Both the position numbers and the translations under genes were made by a program. From NCBI GenBank assembly GCA_025458755.1, contig JALORT010000091.1:1-7488 (forward strand): 7,488 bases of DNA, in the 5' to 3' direction. Every line of letters starts with the position of its first letter. Within the stretch, counting starts at the first letter, position 1. Below the pieces are notes generated by a model that saw only the letters and a program-made list of their open reading frames with translations, had not been told where the DNA came from and made no database searches. This document shows, piece after piece, positions 1 through 7,337 of the stretch. The DNA comes from Methylotetracoccus sp. Lineage in GTDB: Bacteria; Pseudomonadota; Gammaproteobacteria; Methylococcales; Methylococcaceae.

Positions 1-17
1 CCGGGCAGGGAACCTGA
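1..17 (+). CDS. secE: Possible C-terminal end of SecE (partial)
   Basis: Reading from base 3, the last codons before a TGA at 15-17 would be G-Q-G-T. That is compatible with the short polar tail of some proteobacterial SecE proteins, the small membrane subunit of the Sec translocon. In proteobacteria secE normally lies directly upstream of nusG with almost no gap, and here the stop would lie 2 bases before the nusG ATG. The call rests almost entirely on gene order: four residues are too few for homology. Confidence 0.3.
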
Positions 18-19
18 GG

Positions 20-553
20 ATGAGTTTGCGATGGTATGTCATTCATGCCTATTCCAACTTCGAGAATCAGGTCAAGAAGTCACTAGAGGAAAGGGTGAAG
101 CGGGCGGGCCTGGAGCATTACTTCGGCAAGATCCTGGTGCCGACGGAAGAAGTCCTCGAGATGCGCATGGGCCAACAGCGCCGCAGCGAACGGAAGTTTT
201 TCCCCGGCTATGTTCTGGTCCAGATGGAATTGAACGACGAAACATGGCATCTGGTTAAGGAAGTTCCGCGCGTTCTCGGCTTTATCGGCGGCACCTCGGA
301 CAAGCCCGCCCCGATTTCAGACCGGGAAGCCGACGCCATTCTCAGCCGCGTCGAGGAGGGTTCGCAAAAACCACGACCGAAAGTGCTGTTCGAAGTCGGC
401 GAAGTGGTTCGGGTAGTCGAGGGCCCGTTCAAGGACTTCAACGGTGTCGTCGAAGAAGTGAATTACGAAAAAAACAGGCTGCGCGTATCGGTTCTGATTT
501 TCGGTCGCTCGACTCCGGTCGACCTGGATTTTGGGCAGGTCGAAAAGGCGTAG
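20..553 (+). CDS. nusG: Transcription termination/antitermination protein NusG
   Basis: NusG binds RNA polymerase at the beta' clamp and links it to Rho or to ribosomal protein S10, so it affects elongation, Rho-dependent termination and transcription-translation coupling in the cytoplasm. The 177-residue protein (E. coli 181) has an N-terminal NGN domain (about residues 4-115). This includes the [11 protein letters not shown] start and the [15 protein letters not shown] segment (about 55-69), followed by [18 protein letters not shown]. After a linker comes a C-terminal KOW domain (about 124-177) with [20 protein letters not shown] and a DFGQVEKA end close to the E. coli sequence. The ATG at 20 is supported by an AGGGA Shine-Dalgarno at 8-12 and by the typical MSLRWYV N-terminus. 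It is the first complete gene here, upstream of rplK, in the standard secE-nusG-rplKAJL-rpoBC order. No key part is missing. Confidence 0.98.
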   Translation: MSLRWYVIHAYSNFENQVKKSLEERVKRAGLEHYFGKILVPTEEVLEMRMGQQRRSERKFFPGYVLVQMELNDETWHLVKEVPRVLGFIGGTSDKPAPISDREADAILSRVEEGSQKPRPKVLFEVGEVVRVVEGPFKDFNGVVEEVNYEKNRLRVSVLIFGRSTPVDLDFGQVEKA

Positions 554-566
554 TTGCGATAGTCCG

Positions 567-585
567 GTTGCCGCGTTCCGGCGAC
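567..585 (+). other. Short hairpin in nusG-rplK spacer
   Basis: Bases 567-573 pair with 579-585 (7 bp with one G-U, loop CGTTC). The stem begins 13 bases after the nusG stop and is not followed by a T-run, so it does not look like an intrinsic terminator. It may mark an mRNA processing point or protect the nusG 3' end. That role is inference only. Confidence 0.35.
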
Positions 586-595
586 GACAGTTAAC

Positions 596-625
596 GGGGA
601 GCTCACCAGCAGAGCGCTATTACCC
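596..625 (+). promoter_or_regulatory. Probable L1-binding translational operator in the rplK leader
   Basis: A GGG run at 596-599 can pair with CCC at 623-625, enclosing an inner stem GCTC (601-604) with GAGC (612-615). Between the two stems lies an asymmetric internal loop: A600 on one side and GCTATTA (616-622) on the other. The pattern GGGAG, inner stem, TACCC just before the rplK Shine-Dalgarno resembles the E. coli L11-operon leader site. There L1 binds a mimic of its 23S rRNA site and represses rplK-rplA translation. The position, 12 bases upstream of the ATG at 638, fits. The match is from memory of the motif, not from a covariance search. Confidence 0.55.
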
Positions 626-637
626 ATCGGAGTTGTT

Positions 638-1069
638 ATGGCCAAGAAAATTACTGCGTATATCAAGCTGCAAGTGAAGGCGGGAGAAGCGAATCCCAGT
701 CCGCCGGTCGGACCGGCCCTCGGTCAGCGAGGTGTCAACATTATGGAATTCTGCAAGGCGTTCAACGCCCAGACCCAGAATGTCGAGAAGGGACTACCGC
801 TGCCTGTAGTGATCACGGTGTACAGTGATCGCAGCTTCACGTTCATTACCAAGACACCGCCGGCATCCGTGCTGTTGCGTAAAGCAGTGGGGCTCGCCAA
901 GGGCAGCAGCAACCCGAACATCAATAAGGTGGGGAAAGTGAGTCGGGAGCAGCTGGCAGACATCGCTACCGCGAAGATGCCGGATCTGACGGCCGCTGAT
1001 CTGGATGCAGCGGTTCGCACCATTGCCGGCAGCGCAAAAAGTATGGGTCTGGAAGTGGAGGGACTGTAA
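638..1069 (+). CDS. rplK: 50S ribosomal protein L11
   Basis: L11 binds the 23S rRNA GTPase-associated region at the base of the L7/L12 stalk. It takes part in elongation-factor function and in RelA-dependent stringent-response sensing. The 143-residue product (E. coli 142) starts [20 protein letters not shown]. The N-terminal domain (1-70) carries the proline-rich segment with P23 and P26, the positions tied to thiostrepton and micrococcin sensitivity in other bacteria. The C-terminal RNA-binding domain (about 75-143) includes [18 protein letters not shown] and ends with the family signature [15 protein letters not shown] (128-142). A Shine-Dalgarno CGGAG at 628-632 precedes the ATG. Its TAA stop (1067-1069) shares one base with the rplA ATG, so translation of the pair is probably coupled and both are likely controlled through the upstream L1 site. 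Confidence 0.98.
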   Translation: MAKKITAYIKLQVKAGEANPSPPVGPALGQRGVNIMEFCKAFNAQTQNVEKGLPLPVVITVYSDRSFTFITKTPPASVLLRKAVGLAKGSSNPNINKVGKVSREQLADIATAKMPDLTAADLDAAVRTIAGSAKSMGLEVEGL

Positions 1070-1764
1070 TGGCTGAGGTAACGAAACGGCAAAAGGACAT
1101 CCGCGCCAAGCTCGAACCAGGCAAAGTGTATGCCGCGGAGGAAGCCTTCTCGCTGCTTACTGCACTCTCCAGGGTCAAGTTTGTCGAAACCGTCGACGTA
1201 GCAGTCAATCTGGGCGTGGATCCTCGGAAATCCGATCAGGCGGTGCGTGGCGCCACGGTGTTGCCGAATGGTACCGGCAAATCTGTGCGCGTCGCGGTGT
1301 TCGCCCAGGGTGACAACGCCGAAGCGGCGCGGAATGAGGGGGCCGAAATTGTCGGAATGGAGGATTTGGCGGCTCAGATCAAAGCTGGCGAGCTCAATTT
1401 CGACGTCGTGATCGCTTCGCCGGACGCCATGCGCGTGGTGGGCCAGTTGGGCCAGATTCTCGGACCGCGCGGCCTCATGCCCAACCCCAAAACGGGCACC
1501 GTGACGCCGGATGTGGCCACCGCGGTGAAGAATGCCAAGGCCGGCCAGGTACGCTATCGCACCGACAAAAAGGGGATCATCCACTGTGCACTTGGCAAGG
1601 TAAACTTCGAGCCGAAGGCACTCCGTGAGAATTTGGAAGCTTTGATCAGTGACCTGAAAAAGGCGAAGCCGAGCACTTCGAAAGGGATCTACGTCAAGAA
1701 AGTGACTGTGTCGTCGACGATGGGTCCTGGTTTGTGCGTTGATCAGAACAGTATCTCTGCCTAG
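1069..1764 (+). CDS. rplA: 50S ribosomal protein L1
   Basis: L1 forms the mobile L1 stalk of the 50S subunit, which helps release deacylated tRNA from the E site. In many bacteria it also represses its own operon by binding the rplK leader. The 231-residue protein (E. coli 234) aligns along its length: [20 protein letters not shown] near 37-56, [18 protein letters not shown] near 61-78, [19 protein letters not shown] near 111-129, the L1 signature [13 protein letters not shown] (131-143), then [18 protein letters not shown]. The conserved STMGPG segment near the C-terminus includes T217, a residue important for RNA binding. The ATG overlaps the rplK stop, and a strong GGAGG (1057-1061) lies inside the rplK end with 7-base spacing. 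The C-terminal tail ([11 protein letters not shown]) is slightly unusual in sequence but normal in length. Confidence 0.98.
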   Translation: MAEVTKRQKDIRAKLEPGKVYAAEEAFSLLTALSRVKFVETVDVAVNLGVDPRKSDQAVRGATVLPNGTGKSVRVAVFAQGDNAEAARNEGAEIVGMEDLAAQIKAGELNFDVVIASPDAMRVVGQLGQILGPRGLMPNPKTGTVTPDVATAVKNAKAGQVRYRTDKKGIIHCALGKVNFEPKALRENLEALISDLKKAKPSTSKGIYVKKVTVSSTMGPGLCVDQNSISA

Positions 1765-1768
1765 AGCA

Positions 1769-1784
1769 GACGCCGTCGGGCGTC
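1769..1784 (+). other. Hairpin just after rplA stop
   Basis: GACGCC (1769-1774) pairs with GGCGTC (1779-1784) across a GTCG loop, starting 4 bases after the rplA stop. No T-run follows, so it is not a convincing terminator. Its 3' arm overlaps by two bases the 5' arm of the larger stem 1783-1790/1874-1881, so the two structures compete slightly. Confidence 0.4.
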
Positions 1785-1881
1785 ACCGTGAATGAACGAT
1801 GGGCGCCGGCTGGCCATTCGCGCGGGCTGCGACCATCGTGCACCGAGGGGCATAACGGAGCGCGCGGCGCCGGCACGGTGA
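1783..1881 (+). other. Nested stem structure in the distal rplA-rplJ spacer
   Basis: TCACCGTG (1783-1790) is perfectly complementary to CACGGTGA (1874-1881). Inside it, ACGATGG (1796-1802) is perfectly complementary to CCATCGT (1833-1839). The 9-mer GGCGCCGGC occurs at both 1802-1810 and 1866-1874 and is largely self-complementary, giving further pairing options. There is no plausible reading frame with codon bias here. I infer a folded upstream part of the rplJ leader, of unknown function; it could equally be a processed spacer. Confidence 0.4.
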
Positions 1882-1900
1882 GAGATTCACGACTTTGGGT

Positions 1901-1917
1901 TGCCGGAGAATCCGGCG
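1901..1917 (+). other. Hairpin immediately 5' of the L10-leader core
   Basis: GCCGGA (1902-1907) pairs with TCCGGC (1911-1916) around a GAA loop, with a possible extra U-G pair at 1901/1917. It ends one base before the L10-leader stem and could stack on it. Confidence 0.4.
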
Positions 1918-1970
1918 GCCGTCAAAGACCGCAGGGGCATCACGATGCTTAATCTTCCTGCGTAGACGGT
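1918..1970 (+). promoter_or_regulatory. L10 leader RNA (binding site for the L10-L12 complex)
   Basis: The outer stem CCGTC (1919-1923) pairs with GACGG (1965-1969), plus a G-U at 1918/1970. After the purine-rich 5' internal loop AAAGAC (1924-1929) comes the stem CGCAGG (1930-1935) with CCTGCG (1957-1962). This is capped by a small GCAT/ATGC stem (1937-1940/1945-1948) and a TTAATCTT stretch. The sequence order GTCAAAGACCGCAGG ... CCTGCGTAGACGGTGA is the recognisable proteobacterial L10-leader pattern, with a kink-turn-like junction. In E. coli, excess L10-(L12) complex binds such an RNA and represses rplJ-rplL translation. The element lies about 115 bases upstream of the rplJ start. Confidence 0.8.
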
Positions 1971-2011
1971 GACTGAAGCCACCAAGGCCCAAGAAACCGT
2001 ATCGACCTGGT

Positions 2012-2036
2012 ACACCTCGTCCACGAGGTGTTTATT
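2012..2036 (+). terminator. Terminator-like hairpin in the rplJ leader (possible attenuator)
   Basis: ACACCTCG (2012-2019) pairs perfectly with CGAGGTGT (2024-2031) around the loop TCCA, followed by TTATT (the string from 2031 reads TTTATTC). A stable 8-bp stem, a tetraloop and a short broken T-run give it the form of a weak intrinsic terminator. It sits between the L10-binding element and rplJ, so partial termination tuned by L10 is possible. The imperfect T-run means it could instead be a structural stem. Confidence 0.5.
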
Positions 2037-2041
2037 CAACT

Positions 2042-2066
2042 CTGAACGGACCTTCGCGCCGTTCGG
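2042..2066 (+). other. Hairpin upstream of rplJ ribosome binding site
   Basis: Bases 2042-2049 pair with 2059-2066 (8 bp, one G-U; core GAACGG with CCGTTC) around a 9-base loop. It ends 9 bases before the rplJ Shine-Dalgarno and leaves the GGAGG free. It may shape access of the ribosome to rplJ. Confidence 0.45.
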
Positions 2067-2075
2067 GAATTTGCT

Positions 2076-2080
2076 GGAGG
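2076..2080 (+). promoter_or_regulatory. rplJ ribosome binding site (fixes GTG start)
   Basis: A perfect GGAGG lies 6 bases before the GTG at 2087. The overlapping GTGs at 2083 and 2085 are out of frame. The site selects the MALRLDDKKAVV start, which matches the usual L10 N-terminus. Confidence 0.85.
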
Positions 2081-2086
2081 TAGTGT

Positions 2087-2614
2087 GTGGCGCTAAGACT
2101 GGATGACAAGAAGGCTGTCGTCACCGAGGTCGCCGCCATCGCTGCGGAGGCGCACTCCGCCGTCGCCGCGGAATATCGCGGTCTGACGGTCGCCGACCTT
2201 ACGGATCTCCGTAGGGGTGCGAGAGCGTCGGGAGTTTACCTCAAGGTCGTAAAGAACACACTGGCACGAAGAGCCGTGGAAGGTACCGACTTCGCCTGCA
2301 TGCAGGACGGTCTGGTCGGGCCTTTGATTTTGGCGTTTTCCCTCGAAGACCCGGGCTCTGCTGCACGTTTGTTCAGTGATTTTAAGAAAACTCACGACAA
2401 GCTCGCCGTCAAATTGGTGGCAATCGGCGGGAAGCAGTATGGGGCGTCCGAACTGGAGCGTTTGTCGAAGCTGCCCAACCGGGAGCAGGCGTTGAGCCTG
2501 CTCATGGGCGTGATGAAAGCGCCGATTGAAAAGCTGGCCAGGACGCTGCAGGAACCCCATGCCAAACTGGTGCGCACCATAGCAGCGATACGTGATCAAA
2601 AACAAGCCGCCTAA
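2087..2614 (+). CDS. rplJ: 50S ribosomal protein L10
   Basis: L10 anchors the L7/L12 dimers to the 50S stalk base, and the L10-L12 complex represses its own mRNA. The 175-residue protein has the typical N-terminal 23S-binding domain (about 1-130): MALRLDDKKAVVTEV, AAEYRGLTVADLTDLR (28-42), GVYLKVVKNTLARRAVEGT (49-67) and a GLVGPLILAFS segment (75-85). From about residue 131 the C-terminal helix binds L12 dimers. It contains an 11-residue quasi-repeat, with KLART at 149-153 and KLVRT at 160-164. The protein is ten residues longer than the 165-residue E. coli L10, mostly in this helix, so it may carry three L12 dimers instead of two (inference). The start is GTG behind a strong GGAGG. The gene follows the 322-base regulatory leader and is 41 bases from rplL. 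Confidence 0.97.
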   Translation: MALRLDDKKAVVTEVAAIAAEAHSAVAAEYRGLTVADLTDLRRGARASGVYLKVVKNTLARRAVEGTDFACMQDGLVGPLILAFSLEDPGSAARLFSDFKKTHDKLAVKLVAIGGKQYGASELERLSKLPNREQALSLLMGVMKAPIEKLARTLQEPHAKLVRTIAAIRDQKQAA

Positions 2615-2655
2615 CCCCTTGGGCTACGGTAACTCAAATCTCGTTGGAGTAACAA

Positions 2656-3030
2656 ATGGCTGTATCTAAAGAAGAGATCTTGGAAACAATCGCAAACATG
2701 ACGGTCATGGATGTAGTCGAGCTCATTTCCGCGATGGAGGAAAAGTTCGGCGTGTCCGCGGCGGCGGCGGTGGCTGCGGCGCCGGCGGCAGCGGCTGCCA
2801 CGCCGGCCGCGGAAGAAAAGACGGAGTTCGATGTCGTGATGACCAGCTTTGGAGCGAATAAGGTCAACGTCATCAAGGTGATCCGCACCATCACTGGCTT
2901 GGGTCTGAAAGAAGCGAAGGACCTGGTGGAAGCCGCTCCTTCGACGGTCAAAGAAGGCATTCCGAAGGCCGAAGCAGAAGAGATCAAGAAGCAGTTGGAA
3001 GAGGCGGGTGCGTCCGTCGATATCAAGTAA
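2656..3030 (+). CDS. rplL: 50S ribosomal protein L7/L12
   Basis: L7/L12 is the multicopy stalk protein that recruits and activates the translational GTPases (EF-Tu, EF-G, IF2, RF3). The 124-residue product has three visible parts. The N-terminal dimerisation and L10-binding helices span about 1-33 ([20 protein letters not shown] onward). An alanine-rich flexible hinge (34-52) is encoded by a GCG/GCC-rich run. The globular C-terminal domain (about 54-124) has the factor-binding face [20 protein letters not shown] (68-87) and the [17 protein letters not shown] end. GGAG (2646-2649) lies 6 bases before the ATG. It is cotranscribed with rplJ; the four- to sixfold excess of L12 over L10 on ribosomes must come from translation, since there is one gene copy here. 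A terminator-like stem follows 32 bases after the stop. Confidence 0.98.
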   Translation: MAVSKEEILETIANMTVMDVVELISAMEEKFGVSAAAAVAAAPAAAAATPAAEEKTEFDVVMTSFGANKVNVIKVIRTITGLGLKEAKDLVEAAPSTVKEGIPKAEAEEIKKQLEEAGASVDIK

Positions 3031-3062
3031 TTGGTACTTACACAATCCGCAACCGCAGGGTT

Positions 3063-3092
3063 AAGGCTGGTGGCTCGCGCCACCGGCCTTTT
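3063..3092 (+). terminator. rplL-rpoB intrinsic terminator/attenuator
   Basis: AAGGCTGGTGG (3063-3073) pairs with CCACCGGCCTT (3080-3090), 11 bp with one G-U, loop CTCGCG. The 3' arm ends in TTTT (3089-3092). Placement right after rplL matches the E. coli rplL-rpoB attenuator, which stops most transcripts and lets a minority continue into rpoBC. The short T-run fits a leaky terminator. No clear sigma70 promoter is visible downstream before rpoB, so rpoBC probably depends on read-through. Confidence 0.75.
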
Positions 3093-3237
3093 GGCGTTGT
3101 TGGACGGAAGCCGAGGGTCCGCCCTGCGCGCAGAGCCCCATGTCGGGACTGCGGCGGATTCGCCCGGCCACCTCGCGCGCCGTTTCAACATACACCGCAT
3201 CACGAGAATTTAGCAGCAAGTCCGCTTGGGAATCACT

Positions 3238-6200
3238 ATGGCTTACTCTTTCACCGAGAAAAAACGTGTTCGCAAGAGTTTTGGCAAACGCCGCGACGTT
3301 CTTGATGTGCCTTACCTCCTCGCAACGCAAGTCGATTCTTACAAACGCTTCCTGCAGAGCGATGTTGCGCACAACCTCCGTGGGGACGAAGGCCTTCATG
3401 CGGCGCTACGGTCCATTTTCCCGATTTCGAGCCACTCGGGCCACTCGGTACTCGAATATGTCAGCTATCGTCTCGGTGAACCCACCTTCGATGTGAAGGA
3501 GTGCCAACAGCGGGGAGCAACGTACGCGGCTCCATTACGTGTCCTGGTCCGCCTCGTCATCTACGACCGCGAAGCGCCGGCCAATACCAAGGTCGTAAAA
3601 GACATCAAGGAACAAGAGATCTATATGGGGGAAATCCCCCTGATGACGGAGACTGGTACCTTCGTGATCAATGGGACCGAACGGGTGATCGTGTCTCAAC
3701 TGCACCGGTCGCCCGGTGTGTTCTTCGATCACGATCGCGGCAAGACGCACTCATCCGGAAAGCTGCTGTTTAACGCGCGTGTGATTCCGTACCGGGGGTC
3801 TTGGCTGGACTTCGAGTTTGATCATAAGGACTGCGTTTTCGTGCGAATCGACCGTCGCCGCAAGCTGCCGGCCACAGTGTTGCTGCGGGCGCTCGGCTTT
3901 GAAAACGAAGATATTGTCAATCTGTTCTTTGATTTAAACCGCTACACGCTGTCGCCGGATCTGATCCTGTGGGATTTACTGCCCGAACGGTTTCGTGGCG
4001 AGATCGCCAGTTTCGATATCAAGATCGACGGGGAACTGCTGGTTGAAAAAGGTCACCGCATCACAGCGCGCCACATCCGTCGGCTGGAGAAATCAGGCCT
4101 GACGCAACTTGAAGTACCGCGGGATTATCTGATTGGCAAGATCCTCGGGCGCAACGTCGTCGATGAAAACACCGGCGAGCTGATCGCGAAGGTCAACCAG
4201 GAACTTACCGAGGATTCGTTGTATCGGATCATCGCGGCGGGGATTCCGGCGATCGAGACGCTGTACGTCAACGATCTAGATCGCGGCCCCTACATGTCGA
4301 ACACGCTTCGGATCGACATCACTGAAAGCAAGCTTGACGCGCTGGTGGAGATCTATCGGATGATGCGGCCGGGAGAGCCGCCGACGAAAGATGCGGCGCA
4401 GGCTTTGTTTGAAAACCTATTCTTCTCACCCGACCGCTACGACCTCTCCGCGGTGGGGCGCATGAAATTCAACCGGCGTCTGGGGCGCACTGCAGTCCAT
4501 GGAGCGGGTGTCCTCAGCAACGAGGACATCATCGATGTACTCAAGCAACTGATCCACATCCGGAACGGCGCTGGGACCGTGGATGATATCGATCACTTGG
4601 GCAATCGTCGGGTGCGGTCCGTCGGGGAAATGGTGGAAAATCAGTTCCGGCTGGGCTTGGTCCGTGTCGAACGCGCAGTGAAGGAACGGCTGTCGCTGCC
4701 CGATGTCGAGAGCCTGATGCCGCAGGAAATTATCAATGCGAAGCCCGTCGCGGCATCGATCAAAGAATTCTTCGGCTCGAGTCAGTTGTCACAGTTCATG
4801 GATCAGAACAACCCGTTGTCCGAAGTGACGCACAAAAGACGAGTTTCCGCTCTGGGGCCCGGCGGATTGGCGCGCGAGCGGGCCGGTTTTGAGGTTCGCG
4901 ACGTCCATACCACACACTACGGGCGCGTCTGCCCGATCGAGACGCCGGAAGGACCCAATATCGGGCTGATCAATTCGCTGGCGGTCTACGCGCGCACCAA
5001 TGAATATGGGTTTCTTGAGACACCTTACCGGAAGGTGATCGATGGCATCGTAACCAACGAAATCGAGTACTTGTCCGCGATCGAGGAGGGTCAGTACTAC
5101 ATCGCCCAAGCCAGCGTGGCTTTGGACGAAGAAGGCCGGCTGAAGGACGAACTCGTGTCCTGCCGCCACAAGGACGAATTCTCGCTCGCATCCCGCGAGA
5201 TGGTGAATTACATGGATGTGTCATCGAAGCAAATCGTCTCTGTTGCCGCTTCGCTGATTCCCTTCCTCGAACACGACGACGCCAACCGCGCATTGATGGG
5301 CTCCAACATGCAGCGGCAGGCGGTGCCGACGCTGCGTTCTGAGAAGCCGTTGGTTGGCACAGGGATGGAACGCATCGTTGCCAAGGATTCCGGGGTGACC
5401 GTCATCGCACGCCGCGGGGGCCTGATCGAATTCGTCGATGCCGGCCGCATCGTGGTGCGTGTGAATGACGATGAGACCGAGGCGGGAATCCCCGGCGTCG
5501 ACATCTACAACATGACCAAGTACACGCGGTCGAATCAAAATACATGCATCAACCAGCGTCCTCTGGTCAAGCCGGGCGACGTGGTTTCGCGCGGCGACAT
5601 CCTGGCGGATGGACCGTCGACCGATATGGGCGAACTGGCGCTGGGACAGAATCTGCTGGTCGCATTCATGCCGTGGAACGGCTACAACTTCGAAGATTCC
5701 ATCTTGATCTCGGAACGCGTGGTGCAGGATGATCGTTTCACGACGATTCATATCGAAGAGCGGACGTGCGTCGCCCGCGATACCAAGCTTGGGCCCGAAG
5801 AGATCACCGCGGACATCCCCAACGTGGGTGAAGCGGCGCTGGCCAAGCTGGACGAATCCGGTATCGTCTACATCGGTGCCGAGGTCAAGGCCGGTGACAT
5901 CCTCGTGGGTAAGGTGACGCCGAAAGGTGAAACCCAGCTGACGCCTGAGGAAAAGCTGTTGCGTGCGATCTTCGGCGAGAAGGCCTCGGACGTGAAGGAC
6001 ACCTCGCTGCGCGTTCCCTCGGGTATGGATGGCACCGTGATCGACGTGCAGGTCTTCACCCGCGACGGCGTCAAGAAAGACGAACGGGCGAAACAAATCG
6101 AACTGGCGGAGATCGAGCGTGCGAAGAAAGATTTCCACGATCAACTCAGAATCATCGAGAAGGATTTCTATCAACGCGTGGAAGCGATGCTGCTCGGCAA

Positions 6201-7314
6201 GACCGCGGACGCCGGCCCTGGCGGTTTGAAGCGCGGAACGCCGATCGCCGCCGAATACCTGCAAAGTCTCAAACCAGCACAATGGTTGGAAATCCGTCTT
6301 CAGGACGAGGATGCCAATGTGGAGCTGGAAGCGATCGCGGAACAAATCGCTCAGCAGCGCGAGGAGATGAACCAGCGCCTGGAGGAGAAGCGGCGCAAGA
6401 TCACCATGGGCGACGACCTCGCACCGGGTGTGCTGAAAATGGTCAAGGTCTATCTCGCCGTGAAGCGCCGGGTCCAATCCGGTGACAAAATGGCTGGGCG
6501 ACACGGCAACAAGGGGGTCGTGTCTCAAATCGTGCCGGTGGAGGACATGCCTCATCTGGCCGACGGAACCCCGGTCGACATCGTGCTGAATCCCCTGGGC
6601 GTACCGTCGCGGATGAATGTCGGTCAGGTTCTTGAGACTCATCTGGGTTGGGCCGCCAAGGGCTTGGGTTTGAAGGTCGGCGCGATGTTGGATGCGAAGG
6701 CGCGGGTCGAAGAACTGCGAGAATTCTTGGAGCAAATCTATAACGCCACCGGCAAGCCGGAAGGACTGACGGAGTTGACGGACTTCGAGATCGTCGAACT
6801 CGCGTCTCATCTGCGGCATGGCATTCCGATGGCGACGCCGGTCTTCGATGGTGCGAGCGAAGACGACATCAAAGGGATGTTGCGTCTCGCCGGCTTGCCA
6901 GCAAGCGGACAGACGCGGCTGTATGACGGCCGGACCGGCGATGCCTTCGACCGCGATGTCACCGTCGGCTACATGTATATGCTGAAGCTAAATCACCTGG
7001 TCGACGACAAGATGCATGCGCGCTCGACCGGGCCCTACAGCCTGGTGACGCAGCAGCCGCTCGGTGGCAAGGCGCAATTCGGCGGCCAACGTTTCGGGGA
7101 GATGGAGGTCTGGGCTCTGGAGGCTTACGGCGCTGCCTACACGCTGCAGGAAATGCTCACCGTCAAGTCGGACGATGTGAATGGACGCACGAAAATGTAC
7201 AAGAACGTGGTCGACGGAGATCACCGGATGGAGGCTGCGATGCCCGAATCGTTCAATGTGCTCATCAAGGAGATTCGTTCACTCGGCATAAATATCGAAC
7301 TGGAGCAGGACTGA
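3238..7314 (+). CDS. rpoB: DNA-directed RNA polymerase subunit beta
   Basis: This is the beta subunit of core RNA polymerase; with beta' it forms the active-site cleft. The product is 1358 residues (E. coli 1342) and aligns end to end, from [18 protein letters not shown] to ...[11 protein letters not shown]. Visible landmarks are the protrusion and lobe with RSPGVFF and [17 protein letters not shown]; the rifampicin-pocket cluster (about 513-545) with D522, H532, S537 and L539 (E. coli D516, H526, S531, L533), all wild-type; [17 protein letters not shown]; the [12 protein letters not shown] signature (1082-1093) with K1084 and K1092 equivalent to E. coli K1065 and K1073; and a charged helical insertion at about 947-1055, the lineage-variable region seen in proteobacterial beta. 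I chose the ATG at 3238 because [10 protein letters not shown] matches the family start. A TTG at 3226 would add four residues and lacks support. The Shine-Dalgarno (GGGA, 3228-3231) is weak. Confidence 0.98.
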   Translation: MAYSFTEKKRVRKSFGKRRDVLDVPYLLATQVDSYKRFLQSDVAHNLRGDEGLHAALRSIFPISSHSGHSVLEYVSYRLGEPTFDVKECQQRGATYAAPLRVLVRLVIYDREAPANTKVVKDIKEQEIYMGEIPLMTETGTFVINGTERVIVSQLHRSPGVFFDHDRGKTHSSGKLLFNARVIPYRGSWLDFEFDHKDCVFVRIDRRRKLPATVLLRALGFENEDIVNLFFDLNRYTLSPDLILWDLLPERFRGEIASFDIKIDGELLVEKGHRITARHIRRLEKSGLTQLEVPRDYLIGKILGRNVVDENTGELIAKVNQELTEDSLYRIIAAGIPAIETLYVNDLDRGPYMSNTLRIDITESKLDALVEIYRMMRPGEPPTKDAAQALFENLFFSPDRYDLSAVGRMKFNRRLGRTAVHGAGVLSNEDIIDVLKQLIHIRNGAGTVDDIDHLGNRRVRSVGEMVENQFRLGLVRVERAVKERLSLPDVESLMPQEIINAKPVAASIKEFFGSSQLSQFMDQNNPLSEVTHKRRVSALGPGGLARERAGFEVRDVHTTHYGRVCPIETPEGPNIGLINSLAVYARTNEYGFLETPYRKVIDGIVTNEIEYLSAIEEGQYYIAQASVALDEEGRLKDELVSCRHKDEFSLASREMVNYMDVSSKQIVSVAASLIPFLEHDDANRALMGSNMQRQAVPTLRSEKPLVGTGMERIVAKDSGVTVIARRGGLIEFVDAGRIVVRVNDDETEAGIPGVDIYNMTKYTRSNQNTCINQRPLVKPGDVVSRGDILADGPSTDMGELALGQNLLVAFMPWNGYNFEDSILISERVVQDDRFTTIHIEERTCVARDTKLGPEEITADIPNVGEAALAKLDESGIVYIGAEVKAGDILVGKVTPKGETQLTPEEKLLRAIFGEKASDVKDTSLRVPSGMDGTVIDVQVFTRDGVKKDERAKQIELAEIERAKKDFHDQLRIIEKDFYQRVEAMLLGKTADAGPGGLKRGTPIAAEYLQSLKPAQWLEIRLQDEDANVELEAIAEQIAQQREEMNQRLEEKRRKITMGDDLAPGVLKMVKVYLAVKRRVQSGDKMAGRHGNKGVVSQIVPVEDMPHLADGTPVDIVLNPLGVPSRMNVGQVLETHLGWAAKGLGLKVGAMLDAKARVEELREFLEQIYNATGKPEGLTELTDFEIVELASHLRHGIPMATPVFDGASEDDIKGMLRLAGLPASGQTRLYDGRTGDAFDRDVTVGYMYMLKLNHLVDDKMHARSTGPYSLVTQQPLGGKAQFGGQRFGEMEVWALEAYGAAYTLQEMLTVKSDDVNGRTKMYKNVVDGDHRMEAAMPESFNVLIKEIRSLGINIELEQD

Positions 7315-7337
7315 ACTGCAATGCCTTGTGTTGGCGT

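Noticed and set aside
724..1584. 286-codon open frame on the - strand opposite rplK and rplA
   Set aside because: It spans two certain genes and their junction, has no ribosome binding site or family resemblance that I can see, and is explained by codon bias of the + strand genes.
1886..1930. Possible internal promoter for rplJ
   Set aside because: No pair of -35/-10 boxes with 16-18 base spacing could be found; the region is better explained by leader RNA stems.
2093..2605. 170-codon open frame on the - strand opposite rplJ
   Set aside because: It lies wholly inside rplJ and has no recognisable features.
2758..2815. GCG/GCC-rich low-complexity run
   Set aside because: It encodes the alanine-rich hinge normal for L7/L12, so it is not a separate repeat element.
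3031..3213. 60-codon open frame after rplL
   Set aside because: It begins directly at the base after the rplL stop without a ribosome binding site and runs through the terminator stem, so the region is better explained as regulatory spacer.
3183..3213. Possible sigma70 promoter before rpoB (TTTCAA ... AGAATT)
   Set aside because: Neither box is close to consensus and the -10 lacks the key T at its first position.
3226..3237. TTG start adding four residues to RpoB
   Set aside because: The family N-terminus matches from the ATG at 3238, and the only Shine-Dalgarno-like bases overlap this TTG.
4771..4875. Rifampicin-resistance mutation in RpoB
   Set aside because: The key pocket residues D522, H532, S537 and L539 are all the usual sensitive-type residues.
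5221..6819. 532-codon open frame on the - strand opposite rpoB
   Set aside because: It is a shadow of the rpoB coding strand in GC-rich DNA: the translation has no recognisable domain and is full of His/Arg/Asp, as expected from the complement, whereas rpoB is conserved throughout.
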